From assembly GCA_038501195.1 (NCBI GenBank), contig JBBPUQ010000001.1, positions 4,650,001-4,714,000 of the forward strand: a stretch of DNA of 64,000 nt, in the 5' to 3' direction. Position numbers and translations under genes: made by a program. The notes under the pieces were generated by a model, which was given only the letters and a program-made list of their open reading frames with translations, was not told the DNA's origin and made no database searches. The DNA comes from Nemania diffusa. Lineage: Eukaryota; Ascomycota; Sordariomycetes; Xylariales; Xylariaceae. Positions within the stretch are counted from its first letter, which is position 1, and each line of letters begins with the position of its first letter. Positions 1 to 11,943 of this stretch are shown here, one piece after another.

Positions 1-3000
1 AGGGGCCTGTTGAGCCCAGGCGCAACTTCCGCATCTGGTTCTCAAGAACATCAATATCCCCACTCCGCTTCTCTACCATGGTCGTCATCTTGGTAATCGT
101 GCGGACAATTGCTTCAATAGTAGGCACGGGCCCCCCTTTACCGCTTGCGCTATTGATAGAGACAATCTTAGCCTTGAGCAAAGTGAGATTTTCTTCAGCT
201 TGGGCTAGGAGAGTTTGGAAATGACCAAGCTGCCGCCGTAGATCACTTTGCTGGGCAGCCTGCTCCGCGCTCAGAGGTAGGGCCTGGTACGCGGCAGCTT
301 GTTCTGGGTCCAAGCGCGAAGCGATGATTTTGCGAATATCAGCCTGCTTATTGCAATCGCGGGCAAGCTCCCGCTGTATATCCTGCACCTGTGCCACCTT
401 TTCCTCCACATCTATAACCCTAGCCTCATCTAGGGCTGTCCCTAGGACCTGATCAATTATATGTGTTAACTTCTCAATATCTCCCAAAGCCCATTCATCA
501 GACGATGCAAGATCTTGCTTGGAACGATCATGTAAACTGAAATGTTTGTGACCATCAGTCCATGCTTTGAGTGAACGAAAGTTAAGGCCCAAAGTGTCAA
601 TCATTGAGTTTATATCGCGGTACACAGCTTCAACTTGAGCGGGTACGCTATCGCCTGCGGGTGGCACAACACCAGCATGTGCAATAAATTCGTCCAGCTC
701 CAGCGTCGGCTCAACCTCTGCCCTTAGGAGTTGCTGCAGAGCATTGTCCTCTTGATCCATCAGCAGTTGTGCCTCATCCACCTCTTTCTTAGCCTTGGCT
801 TTCCGCTGTTGCTCGATTACGGCATTCTCAAGGGCGGCATCACGGCCCGCTATAGAGCTGTTGAGACGCGATTGTGTTTGTTTCCTAGAAGCCACTAGTA
901 GCTGTGAGGCCATGCCTGGGGCACTAAACGATCGCATATGGTCATTGCCTATAACTCTCGGTGGTAATGCACCTCGCACAGGACTAGGTGAACGCGGGCT
1001 CACGGGATTGGGTTGGGGGAACAAAGTGGGGTTTTGACCTAGAAAAAGACTTCGTCTTTCTGGATCGGGGCGAGAGATGGTGGAATAATTTCCACCTAAT
1101 CCTCCATCGAATGAGCCTTGAGGTGTGAAGCCAGGCGTTCGATTTACACCAGTTGATGAGGGACTAAGATCATTGGCAACATCGACGCCACTCCCCTCAC
1201 TACCAGCCTCGGTGGCTTCATCCTCTAAATCGTCATCGTCGCTGTCAGACACAGGAGGCAGAGTAGTAGGAAATTTAAATCCGGGCCCAGCAATCGCAGA
1301 AGGTTCTTTAGCAATAGGCAATGCTGATAGCTTATTCGCATAGGCCTTAGGTTCTCTCACAGGATCTGGAGGGAGAGGTGCGTCATTTGCTGACTTCGTT
1401 CCTAGAAATGCTCCTGGTAAGGGAGGAAGTTTGTTAGCATATGCCTTTTTGTTTTTTATAGGATCCGGTGGCAGGGGCGCATCGCCCGCGGTTTTCGATT
1501 TTACGCTTTCTTCAGGAAGAGGAGGTAAGGGGACGCTATAAGCAGCCTTGTTCTTTACGGGATCGGGTGGTAGTGGAGCGGCGCTAGGTGGCGTTGCCTT
1601 GTTCGTCGGAGCGACAGTCTCCTGTGGTTTTACACTTAAAGTAGGAGAGTCTGGGGGTAAAGGTAGATCCTCAGCCTTGGACTGGCTATCGATTACGTCG
1701 GCGATGTCTATAGTGCAGAAAGATGAGGATGATGAATCTTCTAACGGATAAGTGTCCTTACTAGTGGTGTCTGGAGGCAGAGGAGCTTCCGCTGGCGGCA
1801 TTTTCTGTGATTGTGGAGGCTCGGGTAGGGACGCTTGGGCGGTGGCTATCCCAAAGATACTATTAGATGAGGTAGATGGGAAGCTAAATGGGTTGCCGCT
1901 TGCTGGTGCCAGAGGTGCCTGCGAAAGGAATTTGTTTGCTGACGGTGTTGTCGTAGGTGTTGTCGATTCAACGTTCATGTCGGACGGTTGCTTCCCAAAA
2001 GAAGTCTGCCCTCTACCAAAAATACTACCCGTGGCCTTTGCCGCCTCATTTATCGAAGAAGTAAAGCCTGCGCCAAATATTGATTTCTCCTCCCCAGTAG
2101 AAGGTTTCATGTTGTCATCCTCTACGTTGGCCTCGGGTTTAAAACTAGATGCTAGTTTGAAGGGTCGCGATCCAAAGGGGTTCTCGGTGCTAGTATCTAG
2201 TTTAGAACTTAAGGACGGGAACGAGGTATTAGTGTCGGTATCCATGGCAGCTTCCGCAATACCCGGCTTTCCTGAGGCAAATATACTGGGCTTATCCGAA
2301 CTCGTATTTGACCCTACGGCTGCAAATCCTCCTTGACTAGCGAAACTCGAGAAGCCTTTACCACTAGTAGCAGTGTTCAAACTTGTACTTCCAAAAACTC
2401 CAGTTGTTCCACTAGGAGTATTAGTAAACCCAGCTTGGCCAAAGGCCGGTGTACTTGATGAAGCACCGCCGGACCCCCAGGGCGATGTGGCTGCGCCTAA
2501 ACTTGCCGCCTGTCCGAATGCGGGTGCTGTTGATGCTGCGCTATTCATACCGAAGGTGGATGTGCCGAAGACCGGTTTGGGAGCTCCAGTGATGCCGCTA
2601 CCCCCAAAACTAGTCGCGTTGGATGTGGTGCCTACTGTACCAGCTGTGGTTGCTGGAGTAGTCCCCCATGGCGAGCTCTTGACCCCAAGTGTCGAAGGGC
2701 CACCGAACGCAGGTGTTGCTGACGCCGATGCGCTTCCAAAAGGCGAGGGGTTTGATGTCCCGAAAGAACTAGGCTGGGCGGTTTGACGTACCGGCGTAGA
2801 CGTAGATTCGGCATTGCCGGTTTCGACAGCGGCAAGGCCAGAGTATGTAGTCCCGCCTCGAATCGACTCTGAATACACAACCCACCAAATAGACAATATT
2901 CCCTGTTCGTTAAGAACCCAATATCCCGGCAGAGGGCCCGGTGACTGGTCCTGTTCATCTGTTGGGATAGGTTTATACACCTTATCCTTACTGGACAAGT

Positions 3001-4197
3001 CTAAAGAGGCGCCTATAGCAGCAGGGCTCTCCATATCCTGGCCCATAGGCAAACTAGCACGCTTAGAGTCATCGGCCAACTCAATGTTCGTAAATACATT
3101 GATGGGTCCATTTGGAGAAAGAGGCGATTTCGATCGGGCAAGAAGTCCAATGTCAGGAACAGCACTCGAGCAAAAAATGACGAGATCTTGAAGGTTCGGG
3201 GCGAAATCTTTCAATCGAAGGACTGTGTGATGGGGAACTTTCTCTGCCATGTAAGGGTCAACTGGGTCATTCAATCCTTGATATTGGAAGCTTTGGCCTT
3301 GTCTTGTAATCAAATGACACTTCGTTTGGGGCCCATTAGACGTAGACACATGTACAACTAGGAACAGATCATTCTCGAGCCAAACGACCGAAGAGACTAC
3401 AAGATATTTATTAGTACATGCCGCGGTGGGATCTTGAAGTGGCATTTACCGTAAAAGCTAGAATCCAGCTGCGGTGGTCTTGGGATCTCAGCTTTGACAT
3501 CACCGTCCGGGGTCAACTGACACATAGTGCCATCACCGAGTCCAGCCACCAACTGTTTTCCTCTGTTACTCCAGGCGACACAGCTAACCTGCTCTTTCAA
3601 GACCTGACTGCTGCCTTTGGATATAAATTTGCGTTCTGCGAGGTTGGCCATTAAAAGCTTGCCTTCAACTGTGGCGACAGCACACAATTCTGCTTTCTCT
3701 GGACGGGGGTTGGGGACTAGGGCTCGAAGAGACTCGCTGTTGGTGGGAATCCCGAATGCGGGTTGGACCGAGCCTTGCTGGAGGGCGTTCACATCGTACA
3801 CGGCTAAGCCGCCGCCTTGCTCTGCAGACAATACAAGGTAGGACTCATCAGCAGAAAACGCGAGCTGGCTTATGCGTACAGGCAAGGGGAGCTTTAACTG
3901 AGGGGTAAAAGGGCGGATTTCGCTATCGCCGTCTTTAGGAGCTTCGAAGGCCTTTCGAACGACATCGGTAGAGGCGACGACAACAGCATCGGGGCCAGCA
4001 GCGGCAACAAGACCTCGGCGCGAGGCAATGCTCATGAGTGAAGCATTTGGTGAGGGGGCTGGCGACCACGGCGTCGACAGGCGCAACTTAGCCTCGCTCG
4101 CCAGGGAGAGAAATCCTAAACCTTCGGTCTGCACTTCAGGGAGGTCTGGGCCCTGGGAGATGCTCGCCCCAGCGGTGCCGAAGCTACTGAAGGCCAT
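1..4197 (-). CDS. NUP159: Nucleoporin Nup159/Nup214-like (3' end beyond window)
   Basis: Cytoplasmic-face nucleoporin of the nuclear pore, which in yeast docks the mRNA-export helicase Dbp5. The ATG is at 4197. Exon 1 is 4197-3450. A 53-nt intron (3449-3397, donor GTAAAT, branch TACTAAT, acceptor TAG) follows, and the frame then stays open from 3396 to the window edge. The first ~400 residues look like the N-terminal beta-propeller. A long Ser/Thr/Pro region with FG, SFG and PFG repeats follows (about 2800-2000), then an acidic segment (about 1250). The last part, below about 850, is charged and helical, as in the coiled coil that binds the Nup82 complex. The FG region includes three tandem copies of an APLPPDP..K..AY..LPPLP unit (about 1590-1320). 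Divergent from PUP1, with 841 bp between the starts. The stop codon lies outside the window. Confident on family; the exact length is unknown. Confidence 0.88.
1320..1590 (-). repeat. Three tandem ~31-residue repeats inside Nup159
   Basis: Read on the minus strand, the unit APLPPDP(V/I)(K/R)..AY followed by LPPLP or a decayed form (LSALP) occurs three times in succession, separated by about 30 residues. The first copies are well conserved in both Pro-rich halves. This is protein-coding repetition within the FG/linker region, not a mobile sequence. Its function is unknown; short linear binding motifs are a reasonable guess. Confidence 0.7.
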
Positions 4198-5038
4198 AGC
4201 GACAGCTAAAAGAATGCCCCCGGCAGCGCAGTCGAAGCAAGCATATATGGGTTATCGTAGGGCGAGATGTAGTGAACGAGGATGATATTTTTCGGCGCTT
4301 GGCTGTAGGCTGTAGGTTGTAGCGACACTCACGATAGCAGTTATTAAAAGGGAGTCGCGTCGTTACCGAACAGCTAAGTTATCTTTCCTGGAACGGCGCG
4401 ATAGGTCAGAATTAATGCGATGGTAACTAAGACGACGAGAAAAGAAGAAACAGAGTAAAATGGTTGACTAAAAAGTCATCATAATCATAGGTCGGGTAGT
4501 ACCTTTTTTTATTTTTGGGATACGCCACGACGCGATTGAGCCCGTCTTGGTTGAAAGCAGTTGCACATAGTACTAGTACCCAGCAAGGTAGCGCCTTATG
4601 CATGTAGGTACCTACTATAATTTCAGGTCCAAAGCAGCGGCTGACAGGCTGCTTTGAATAGGGTATGTAGAGATAAGTACTAGTCTTCGAAATCTACTAC
4701 TATTTTAAGCATTGATATACCTATAGGCTACATATCGACTAAAAGTGGATCTCCTTATGTAAATATGGGCCGGGTACTCCAAGCTACGATCCAATCGATA
4801 GAACAGCAGCTTAGGGACAAGGCAGCTAGCTCTTAGTCGTCAGCTCGTAGATCTAGCATCAAACAGCACAGACACCTGCCTGCCTGCCATACCTAATACG
4901 CAACCATCGACATACCCTCTTTTCCATCACAACCTCAACAGGGACGAGCTACAACACAACTAGTACGACCTTTCAAGTAAAAACACCGGACCAACACCTC
5001 CTGTTCACCAATTTTAGCCCTACCTCGAATCCGCCAGT
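4198..5038. promoter_or_regulatory. Divergent intergenic region NUP159 / PUP1
   Basis: This 841-bp gap separates two genes transcribed away from each other, so it must hold both promoters. The half next to PUP1 (about 4860-5030) is C/T- and A-rich, as expected for a 5' leader. No TATA box or proteasome-type control element could be placed with confidence, and I see no coding potential. Confidence 0.5.
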
Positions 5039-5924
5039 ATGCCTGGCTTCGACTTCTCAAACTACAACCGCAATGCGGCTCTGCATGCGCGAGGCGTACC
5101 TTTGCCTAAGGCTACCAGCACGGGAACTACCATCGTGGGATGCATATATGACGGCGGCGTTGTGGTAAGCTACCTTGTTCCGCTCCCTCAGGTCACCCCC
5201 TCACCGTTTCCACTCTAACGCTCCTGCGTAGATCGCTGCCGATACGCGAGCCACGAGCGGTCCTATCGTCGCCGACAAGAACTGCGAGAAGCTTCATTAT
5301 ATTTCCCCACAGATCTGGTGTGCTGGTGCCGGTACAGCCGCCGATACCGAGTTTACCACGGCCCTCATTTCCTCCCAGCTCGAGCTGCACTCCCTCTCCA
5401 CCGGTCGCAAGCCCCGCGTCGTCACCTGCATGACCCTCCTCAAACAACATCTATTCCGTTACCAGGGTCACATCGGTGCCTATCTAGTCGTCGCCGGCGT
5501 CGACCCCACCGGGACTCATCTCTTTACTGTCCACGCTCACGGCAGTACCGATAAACTTCCTTACGTCACCATGGGTTCTGGTTCATTAGCCGCCATGTCG
5601 GTCTTCGAGTCCCAGTGGAAACCAAACTGCACCAAGGAGGATGCCATGGCCCTCTGCTCGCAAGCTATCCAAGCTGGTATCTTCAACGATCTAGGCTCGG
5701 GGTCCAACGTTGATCTGGCCGTCATCACAGCCGAAAAGACAACATTACACCGCGGATTCGTGAAACCGAATGAGCGTACGCAGAAGTTAAAGAACTACAA
5801 GTTCAAGCGCGGCACTACCGCAGTGCTGAACGAGAAAATTATTACCAAGGATGATATTGGCAAATATGTCAGTGTCCACGAATTGGAATCAACAGGCGAG
5901 GAGAGGATGGACATCGACCCTTGA
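5039..5924 (+). CDS. PUP1: 20S proteasome subunit beta-2 (trypsin-like), Pup1
   Basis: Catalytic beta-2 subunit of the 20S proteasome, carrying the trypsin-like activity, made as a propeptide form. There are two exons, 5039-5164 and 5232-5924, around a 67-nt intron (GTAAGC...TAG). The product is 272 residues. The propeptide ends at Gly29, and the mature N-terminal nucleophile is Thr30 in TSTGTTIVG, the position found in yeast Pup1. The other conserved active-site residues are also present: Asp46 (AADTRAT, Asp17 of the mature chain) and Lys62 (NCEKLHY, Lys33 of the mature chain). [10 protein letters not shown] and MGSGSLAAM are typical of the family. The C-terminal tail (to ERMDIDP) is the arm that reaches a neighbouring subunit in this subfamily. 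Start and intron are well supported by frame and homology. Confidence 0.97.
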
Positions 5925-8255
5925 GTTTAAACACAAACGACATGGACTCGATGAGGCAGCTGTATCATTAATTATTGCGCTGTAATACAAAGACTTCATG
6001 ATGATTGATCTCTGAGCTTTCATACATATCTTGGTTACCCCCTTTACTCTCCCCATTTTAGGCGTAACATGTTTAAAGTTAATTCGAGGTATTGGCCGGC
6101 GTTGCAGATATTGAGGGCTACATCAGCATCACCTTTCGTGGTCTTCGGGGCCAACGGTCCGAGACTACACGTGTTTTTTATTCTCGCTCAGTAAAAACAG
6201 TAACTGCCTAGAAAGCATACCCCTCAAAACTAAGATGGGTTCAGCCGACTTTGTAGGCTCCAATAATGACTACCAAGGCTTCCAGCTATGAGATTTGATA
6301 AAACCCGTTATTGTATGTACCGGCCATTCTAAAATTTCCGGTCGAAAGGGTATTATTATCCTCCGACTACCCTAATTTAGAGCTAAGGCTTCTCATTTGC
6401 AGTACGTGTGAAAACAGGCAGTAGATATTTGCGAAATATTGACGCCAATGCTTTCTGTGTATTGATACCTAGGCTTCATAGGTTAATTAGTGCACACACA
6501 CCCATTCAGTCTAGGGTATCGTCCCGTGGCACGCTCACTGATCATAAGCTAGATGTCGATATCATGCTCAATCAAGATAATGTGAGAGGTGCGAATAATA
6601 CTGTCGCGTTACGTAATTCAGCTTGTTTGTGATGCGTACGGCTCATCAGAACTATTTAAGACGTCACGACTTTTATAACATGAGGGATGAGCACGGAGAG
6701 AAGAGCTAGCCTGTATCAGAAAGCTATTATTTTCTCTTTTACAATATGCTTCCTCGTAGAGCTTGCTCAATTACTTCTCATAGTTCTAGGCGGGCCATCT
6801 ACACTTATATACTAGGGTATTAAGTCTAGGTACTAGGATTACCTAGATCTAGGGTCCTCTTTCTTGTAGAAGTTTTATCTCTTCGGCCCGATAATTGGAG
6901 CCCTGTTAGGAACCACAGTACCATGTGATATGAAAAGAGAAAATTATCTATTACAAATGAAAAGTATTCCCGAATAATCGGTAAAATAAACTCGTTTTAG
7001 AATTCAGTGTGGATAATAATCTTTCGGTGTGGCCCAACCCTTACTACAGTATATTTATGTACTACACTACTAGGGATGTCTGCAGGTTTTCTATATGTAG
7101 GCGTAAGTACATACTTGGGTAGCTTAGGCCGTACACTGTACAGAATACGCGAACGTACCTACTTAGGTAGGTACTTATGCCAGACGATGGCTTGGTTGGG
7201 ATGGACTGATAATAGTGAGAAGTTCAAGGATCACGATGCCAGGACGTCACGTCATAACTAACGCTAAAATCATCTGCCAATCTTCAGCCGCATTTTCCCC
7301 GGCGCATTGCGCATTTCCCCAGCCTCCCCCACACTCTTTCTACCCGGCAACTCTAGGTCTCCGGGGCATTAGTCTAGTTCCCTTTTCTTCCTTCCCCGTC
7401 TTTCTCTCTGTTCGGTCTACTTATGTAGTACTAAGAGCCTACCTACCTATGTAAGTATGCGCTGCATTCCTCGTTTATACCATACTGTACGACGCATAGA
7501 CTAGATTGCCTACAAGTGCGCATGGGTATTCATTCGTCCTGTCTTCCCCGCTCGCTGACTGTACCTAAGTATGGTACTGCCTACTGCCTAGGTACCGCCT
7601 ACCTACTCTGCTAGCAATTTCAGCCTGCCCAATCATACGAATTCAACATTTCGCGCGTTCCTACAGTAGGGCAGTATGAAGTCATACCATAGATATAAAC
7701 AGGCATCATCTTTAATGACGTCTCAGTCTGTCTGTTTACTTACATACCTACCTTTCTTTATGTAGAGCTTAATAAGATGCGTATGTACGCTACTACTAAG
7801 CTAGGTAAGTAAGAGGAACATAGTGCGATAGATTTTACCATGCTCCACCAGCCACGAGGGAACCAGGGGATATAATCTGCAGATGACCATTGACGTAGTT
7901 GGCAGGTGAGAAACATAAAAACCAAAATACCAAATAGGGCCATAGCAAGCGTACATAGTACAGTGCCTACTCGCAGAGCCCATGTATTTGGGAAGAAAGA
8001 TCTGTACCTGAAAGCAGTCATAGATACAGTAGACAGGTTGTGGCATACCTATTTAATACTGTGATGCATGGAATTGTTTATAATTTGATTGATTTCCCAT
8101 TTGGCTTAACTAATTGTAATACATTTTGCCTGCCCCCCCTTCAGTACTCAGTTCTTCTTACTCTTCATGCCCACCTAGAGAGTCTTTAAGATCGACCAGC
8201 TTTTCCTAGCTGCTGGTGACCACTTCCTGTCGGCTCGTCAACCGCCAGACGCTCT
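5925..8255. other. Intergenic, no recognisable gene (2.3 kb)
   Basis: The stretch contains the PUP1 3' end and the trehalase promoter. Short open frames on both strands, including two overlapping minus-strand frames at 7758-8046, show no family motif, no biased codon use and no splice pattern. Several copies of the ACCTACC/GGTAGGTA word are present (e.g. near 7150, 7440, 7590, 7750). Confidence 0.6.
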
Positions 8256-10804
8256 ATGATGACACTTATACGGTGTCTGTCCGCTAGCGCTGCTGTGCTC
8301 TTTGCCAGCATCTCGCCAGCACGGGCACTTTTTCAGAACGGCTCTACTTTCACCCCATGCGACTCCCCTGTGTATTGCAATGGCGAGCTCCTTAAACAAG
8401 TCGAGCTGGCTGGGCCGTTCTCCGATTCCAAGACATTCGTAGACCTGTAAGAGTGACTTTCTATTACCAACTCCGTGGCAGTTATGGCTTACCGCAATAT
8501 CTACAGGCCCACAAAGGTTCCCTTAGATCAGGTCATGGCTGCTTTCGAAAAGCTGGCCAAGCCTCTCAGTAACAATACTGAGCTGAATGAGTTTCTGTCA
8601 ACCTACTTTGGACAAGCAGGGTCAGAGCTCGAAACCGTGCCCGCCGATCAATTAACGACCAACCCGGTTTTCCTCAACAAGATCAACGATTCGGTTATTC
8701 AGCAGTTTGTCGAAAAGGTCATTGACATTTGGCCTGACTTGACGAGAAAGTATGTTGGTGCTGGCAGCTGTGACGGCTGCGTTAACAGCTTCATCCCTGT
8801 AAATCGAACCTGTAAGTGCAATTAAGAGCCGCTGTCGCATACACAGTGTATGGTGCTTAAATCAAGCGCCGGGTTCCTGCGTCTTCCCGTCACTCTTATA
8901 TACTTTGTCTAAACCAAAAATTGCTAACTCGTGATGTCGAAGTTGTTGTTGCTGGAGGCCGCTTTCGAGAGCCTTACTACTGGGACTCTTTTTGGATCTT
9001 GGAGGGCTTGTTACGAACAGGAGGTAGCTTTACTGAAATCTCACGGTACGCTAGTTTTATAATTGTAACTATGAGCATCTATCCTAGGATATACTAACTC
9101 TGTGACCAGGAACATTATTGAGAACTTTCTTGATCTCGTTGACCAGTATGGCTTCGTCCCCAACGGCGCCCGGATCTACTACCTGAATCGGTCTCAACCC
9201 CCGCTCTTAACGCAGATGGTCAAGACATATGTTGACTACACGAACGATACGAGCATTTTAGATCGCGCCCTGCCACTTTTGGTGAAGGAACATAGCTTCT
9301 GGATAACGAACCGGACTGTTCAAATCAAATCAAAGGGTTGCACTTATGCTTTAGCTCAGTGAGTCGCAGTTCAAGTATGTAACGACGATTCTAAACTATT
9401 CGCTAATCTTTCTTGGACGACAGCTACTCAGTCCAGAATACGGAGCCTCGGCCTGAGTCGTACCGTGAAGATTGGATCACTGCAAACAATAATTCATACT
9501 TTTCCAATTCAGGTATCATCTATCCCGAAACTCATGCTCTCAATGCGTCTGAAAAGGCCGCATTGTATAAGAACCTTGCTTCAGGAGCCGAAGCTGGTTG
9601 GGATTATAGCAGCCGTTGGCTTAAAAACCCGGCCGACGCCGTGAGCGATGTTTATTTCCCATTGCGTTCTCTCAACACGGTGAACGTGATAGGCGTCGAT
9701 GTGAATTCTATACTATACGCCAATGAAATCGCCATCGCTAGATACCTTAGGGATTCCGGTAACGACACCGCGGCCGCAGAGTTTGAAGAGCTCGCACATA
9801 ACCGGTCTACTGCTATGTTCGACTTGATGTGGAACGATCAGTACAGCAGCTTTTTCGACTACAACTTGACATCCAACGCGCAGAACTTGTATATCCCTGC
9901 GGATGAGGGTACGACAGAAGCAGAAAAGGCGGGCGCTCCCGATGGCTATCAGGTCTCTTTCACTCCTGCGCAGTTCTACCCGTTCTGGCTTGGTGCGGCG
10001 CCGATTCAGCTGAAGAACAACCCTTTCGCCGTCAGAAACATATACAAGCGCGTCGCAACCCTTCTTTCAAATAAGGCCGGTGGTATCGCTGCGACAAATC
10101 TCAACACAGGTCAACAGTAAGAGAAATTCCACAGCTATTCTTCCTTCTTCCAGTGTGGGACGATTGGAGAGATATTAGCTCCAATCACTGTGTCTATACT
10201 TGAATAAAGCCGCAAGGTATAATGAGCGGCAAAGACTAACTGTCGATTTAGATGGGATCAACCGAATGTCTGGCCACCACTAATGTACGCTCTAATGAAG
10301 GGTCTACTCAACACGCCACCAACCTTTGGAAAACAAGACCCATACTACGTCGAGACGCAAGAATTAGCCCTCTCACTCGCGCAGCGATATCTCGACAGCA
10401 CATTCTGCACGTGGCGATCAACAGGCGGTTCCACCGATGAGCTGCCTCGTCTCGGAGGAATCGAAGATCCCGATGCGCAAGGCATCATGTTCGAGAAGTA
10501 TTCAGACGACTCGGTCAACGCGGCCGGTAGTGGTGGCGAGTACGAGGTCGTCGAGGGGTTCGGGTGGTCCAACGGTGTGCTTATCTGGGCGGTGGACACC
10601 TTCGGCAATAGACGTAAGTCTGCCTTCGAAGATTTGCATTTTCCTCACCCCGACTCTCTGTTGCTAACGGCGAATTTAGTGAAACGACCTGACTGCGGCC
10701 ATTTGGAGACGCGTCGCTTTGATACTGCCGACAGTAAGCGGGCTGTCTTCCTGTCTCAGGTGGACGCTCGGTGGACGAAGAGATTTGGTAGGAGGGCCAC
10801 GTAG
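8256..10804 (+). CDS. Secreted alpha,alpha-trehalase, GH37
   Basis: Hydrolyses trehalose to two glucose units, probably outside the cell or in the wall/vacuole. Seven exons: 8256-8446, 8507-8811, 8943-9045, 9110-9358, 9424-10116, 10252-10613 and 10680-10804, giving 675 residues. All six introns keep frame and restore family motifs. A signal peptide (residues 1 to about 24, ending ARA) precedes the catalytic domain. Visible GH37 signatures are SKTFVD, GGRFREPYYWDSFW, EPRPESY, GWDYSSRW (candidate catalytic acid Asp) and GGEYEVVEGFGW (candidate base Glu). The second family signature, normally QWDYPNGWAP, is QWDQPNVWPP here. Many N-glycosylation sequons agree with secretion. The final exon adds about 40 unusual basic residues after the conserved domain, so the exact C-terminus is less sure. 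Convergent with the GNAT gene downstream. Confidence 0.92.
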
Positions 10805-11154
10805 GTGGCCGTACTCACGAAGCTACGAGCGTGTTTTTATACTCCAAATGACATAGATTAGAATCTTGTTGAATAATCATACATCATGCTAGTAGATACC
10901 TAGGCATCTGCCTTAATGAAAGATCAATCCATCCTTTTGATATATCTAATCTCAGTGCTTGCATTAACCATTACTTTCAATTTATTTGTCTGTACTGCTG
11001 ATTCTTAAGAGTGCCCCTATCTATGCATAACTAATACTATAGCCACTGCCTTGCAAGAGAGCTATACACTCTATTCATACCAGCACGAACTGAAACAAGC
11101 TGCATTATCATTATACGGCCCCGCAGTCCCGTGAAATTCGAGAGACGTGAGGCC
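10805..11154. other. Convergent 3' intergenic region
   Basis: This 350-bp AT-rich spacer lies between the tail of the trehalase gene and the tail of the GNAT gene. It must contain both polyadenylation regions. Nothing else is visible. Confidence 0.5.
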
Positions 11155-11943
11155 TCAAGCCTCTATATCTGACCGAATGAGACTAAACATGTCTTCATCT
11201 GCCTGCTCGCCATTCTTGACGATAGCCAGCCTCCGGGTACCCTCCTTGACGAAGCCAGCTTTCTTGAGCACGTGCTTGCTTGCCTCGTTGGGTGCGAAGA
11301 CGGTCGCCTCGATGCGCAGGAGGTCAGGGTACGTGGCGAAAGCCCACCGCGTGAACCCTCGCACGGCCTCGCTCATGACTACCGAAGCAGAGTCAACCAT
11401 AACGAATGCACACGCAGCAAAAACCAACCCCACGTCGCCTCGTCTCCCCTCCCCTCCGCTAGCAACAACAACAAATGAAAAAGGCAAGGGACCAGAAAAT
11501 TTTACCCGACAAAAAGGAAAGGAAGACGTTAGGTACTTACTGCCGCGACCCCAGAACTTCCGCCCCGAGAAATAGCCCAGCTCGCGCGTGCCGGCGTAGA
11601 TGCCATCGCCCGTGGGCGCCTCGAGGCCGACGGCGCCGAAGTACTCCCCCTCGGGCGTGAAGATGGCGAACGTGCGCCCCGGCTGCGAGAGGCAGTACGC
11701 GATCCAGGACTGGGCGTCGGCCAGCGTGTACGGCGACGGGAAGCGGGTGCGCATGTACTTGGCGACCTCGAGATCGTTGGCCGCCTCGGCTAGAGCCGCG
11801 GCGTCGGATGCCTCGTAGGGCCGTAGGTAGCACTTCTCTGTGACGATGATGGCTGTTTTGGGGATCGTGTGCTTGGACGTGGTGCCTGGTAGCTGCTCAG
11901 CAGTCGCCGTTGGGGCTGGCGTGTCTTTGTTCTGAGTCGACAT
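11155..11943 (-). CDS. GNAT-family N-acetyltransferase (RimJ/RimL type)
   Basis: Predicted acetyl-CoA-dependent N-acetyltransferase of the ribosomal-protein/small-molecule class; substrate unknown. ATG at 11943. Exon 1 is 11943-11541 and exon 2 is 11378-11155, giving 208 residues. The 162-nt intron (11540-11379, GTAAGT...TAG, GTTGAC before the acceptor) joins GRG to IMSEAVRGFTRWAFATYP and restores the acetyl-CoA-binding motif A, usually (G/R)xGx(G/A). Other landmarks are YLRPYEASDAAALAE at the start of the domain, RELGYFSGRKFWGRG, and NEASKHVLKKAGF near the C-terminus. The intron is a multiple of three and has no stop, so unspliced mRNA would encode a 262-residue form with a Phe/Val/Gly-rich insert splitting motif A. 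That form is probably inactive. Convergent with the trehalase gene. Confidence 0.85.
   Translation of the reverse strand: MSTQNKDTPAPTATAEQLPGTTSKHTIPKTAIIVTEKCYLRPYEASDAAALAEAANDLEVAKYMRTRFPSPYTLADAQSWIAYCLSQPGRTFAIFTPEGEYFGAVGLEAPTGDGIYAGTRELGYFSGRKFWGRGSKYLTSSFPFCRVKFSGPLPFSFVVVASGGEGRRGDVGLVFAACAFVMVDSASVVMSEAVRGFTRWAFATYPDLLRIEATVFAPNEASKHVLKKAGFVKEGTRRLAIVKNGEQADEDMFSLIRSDIEA

Noticed and set aside
795..2786. Series of plus-strand open frames (up to 194 codons)
   Set aside because: They lie antisense to the Nup159 FG and linker region, whose minus-strand frame is continuous and matches the family; they are shadows.
7758..8046. Two overlapping minus-strand frames of 81-87 codons
   Set aside because: No motif, no codon bias, and GGTA/TACC-word-rich intergenic sequence; one frame only mirrors the other.
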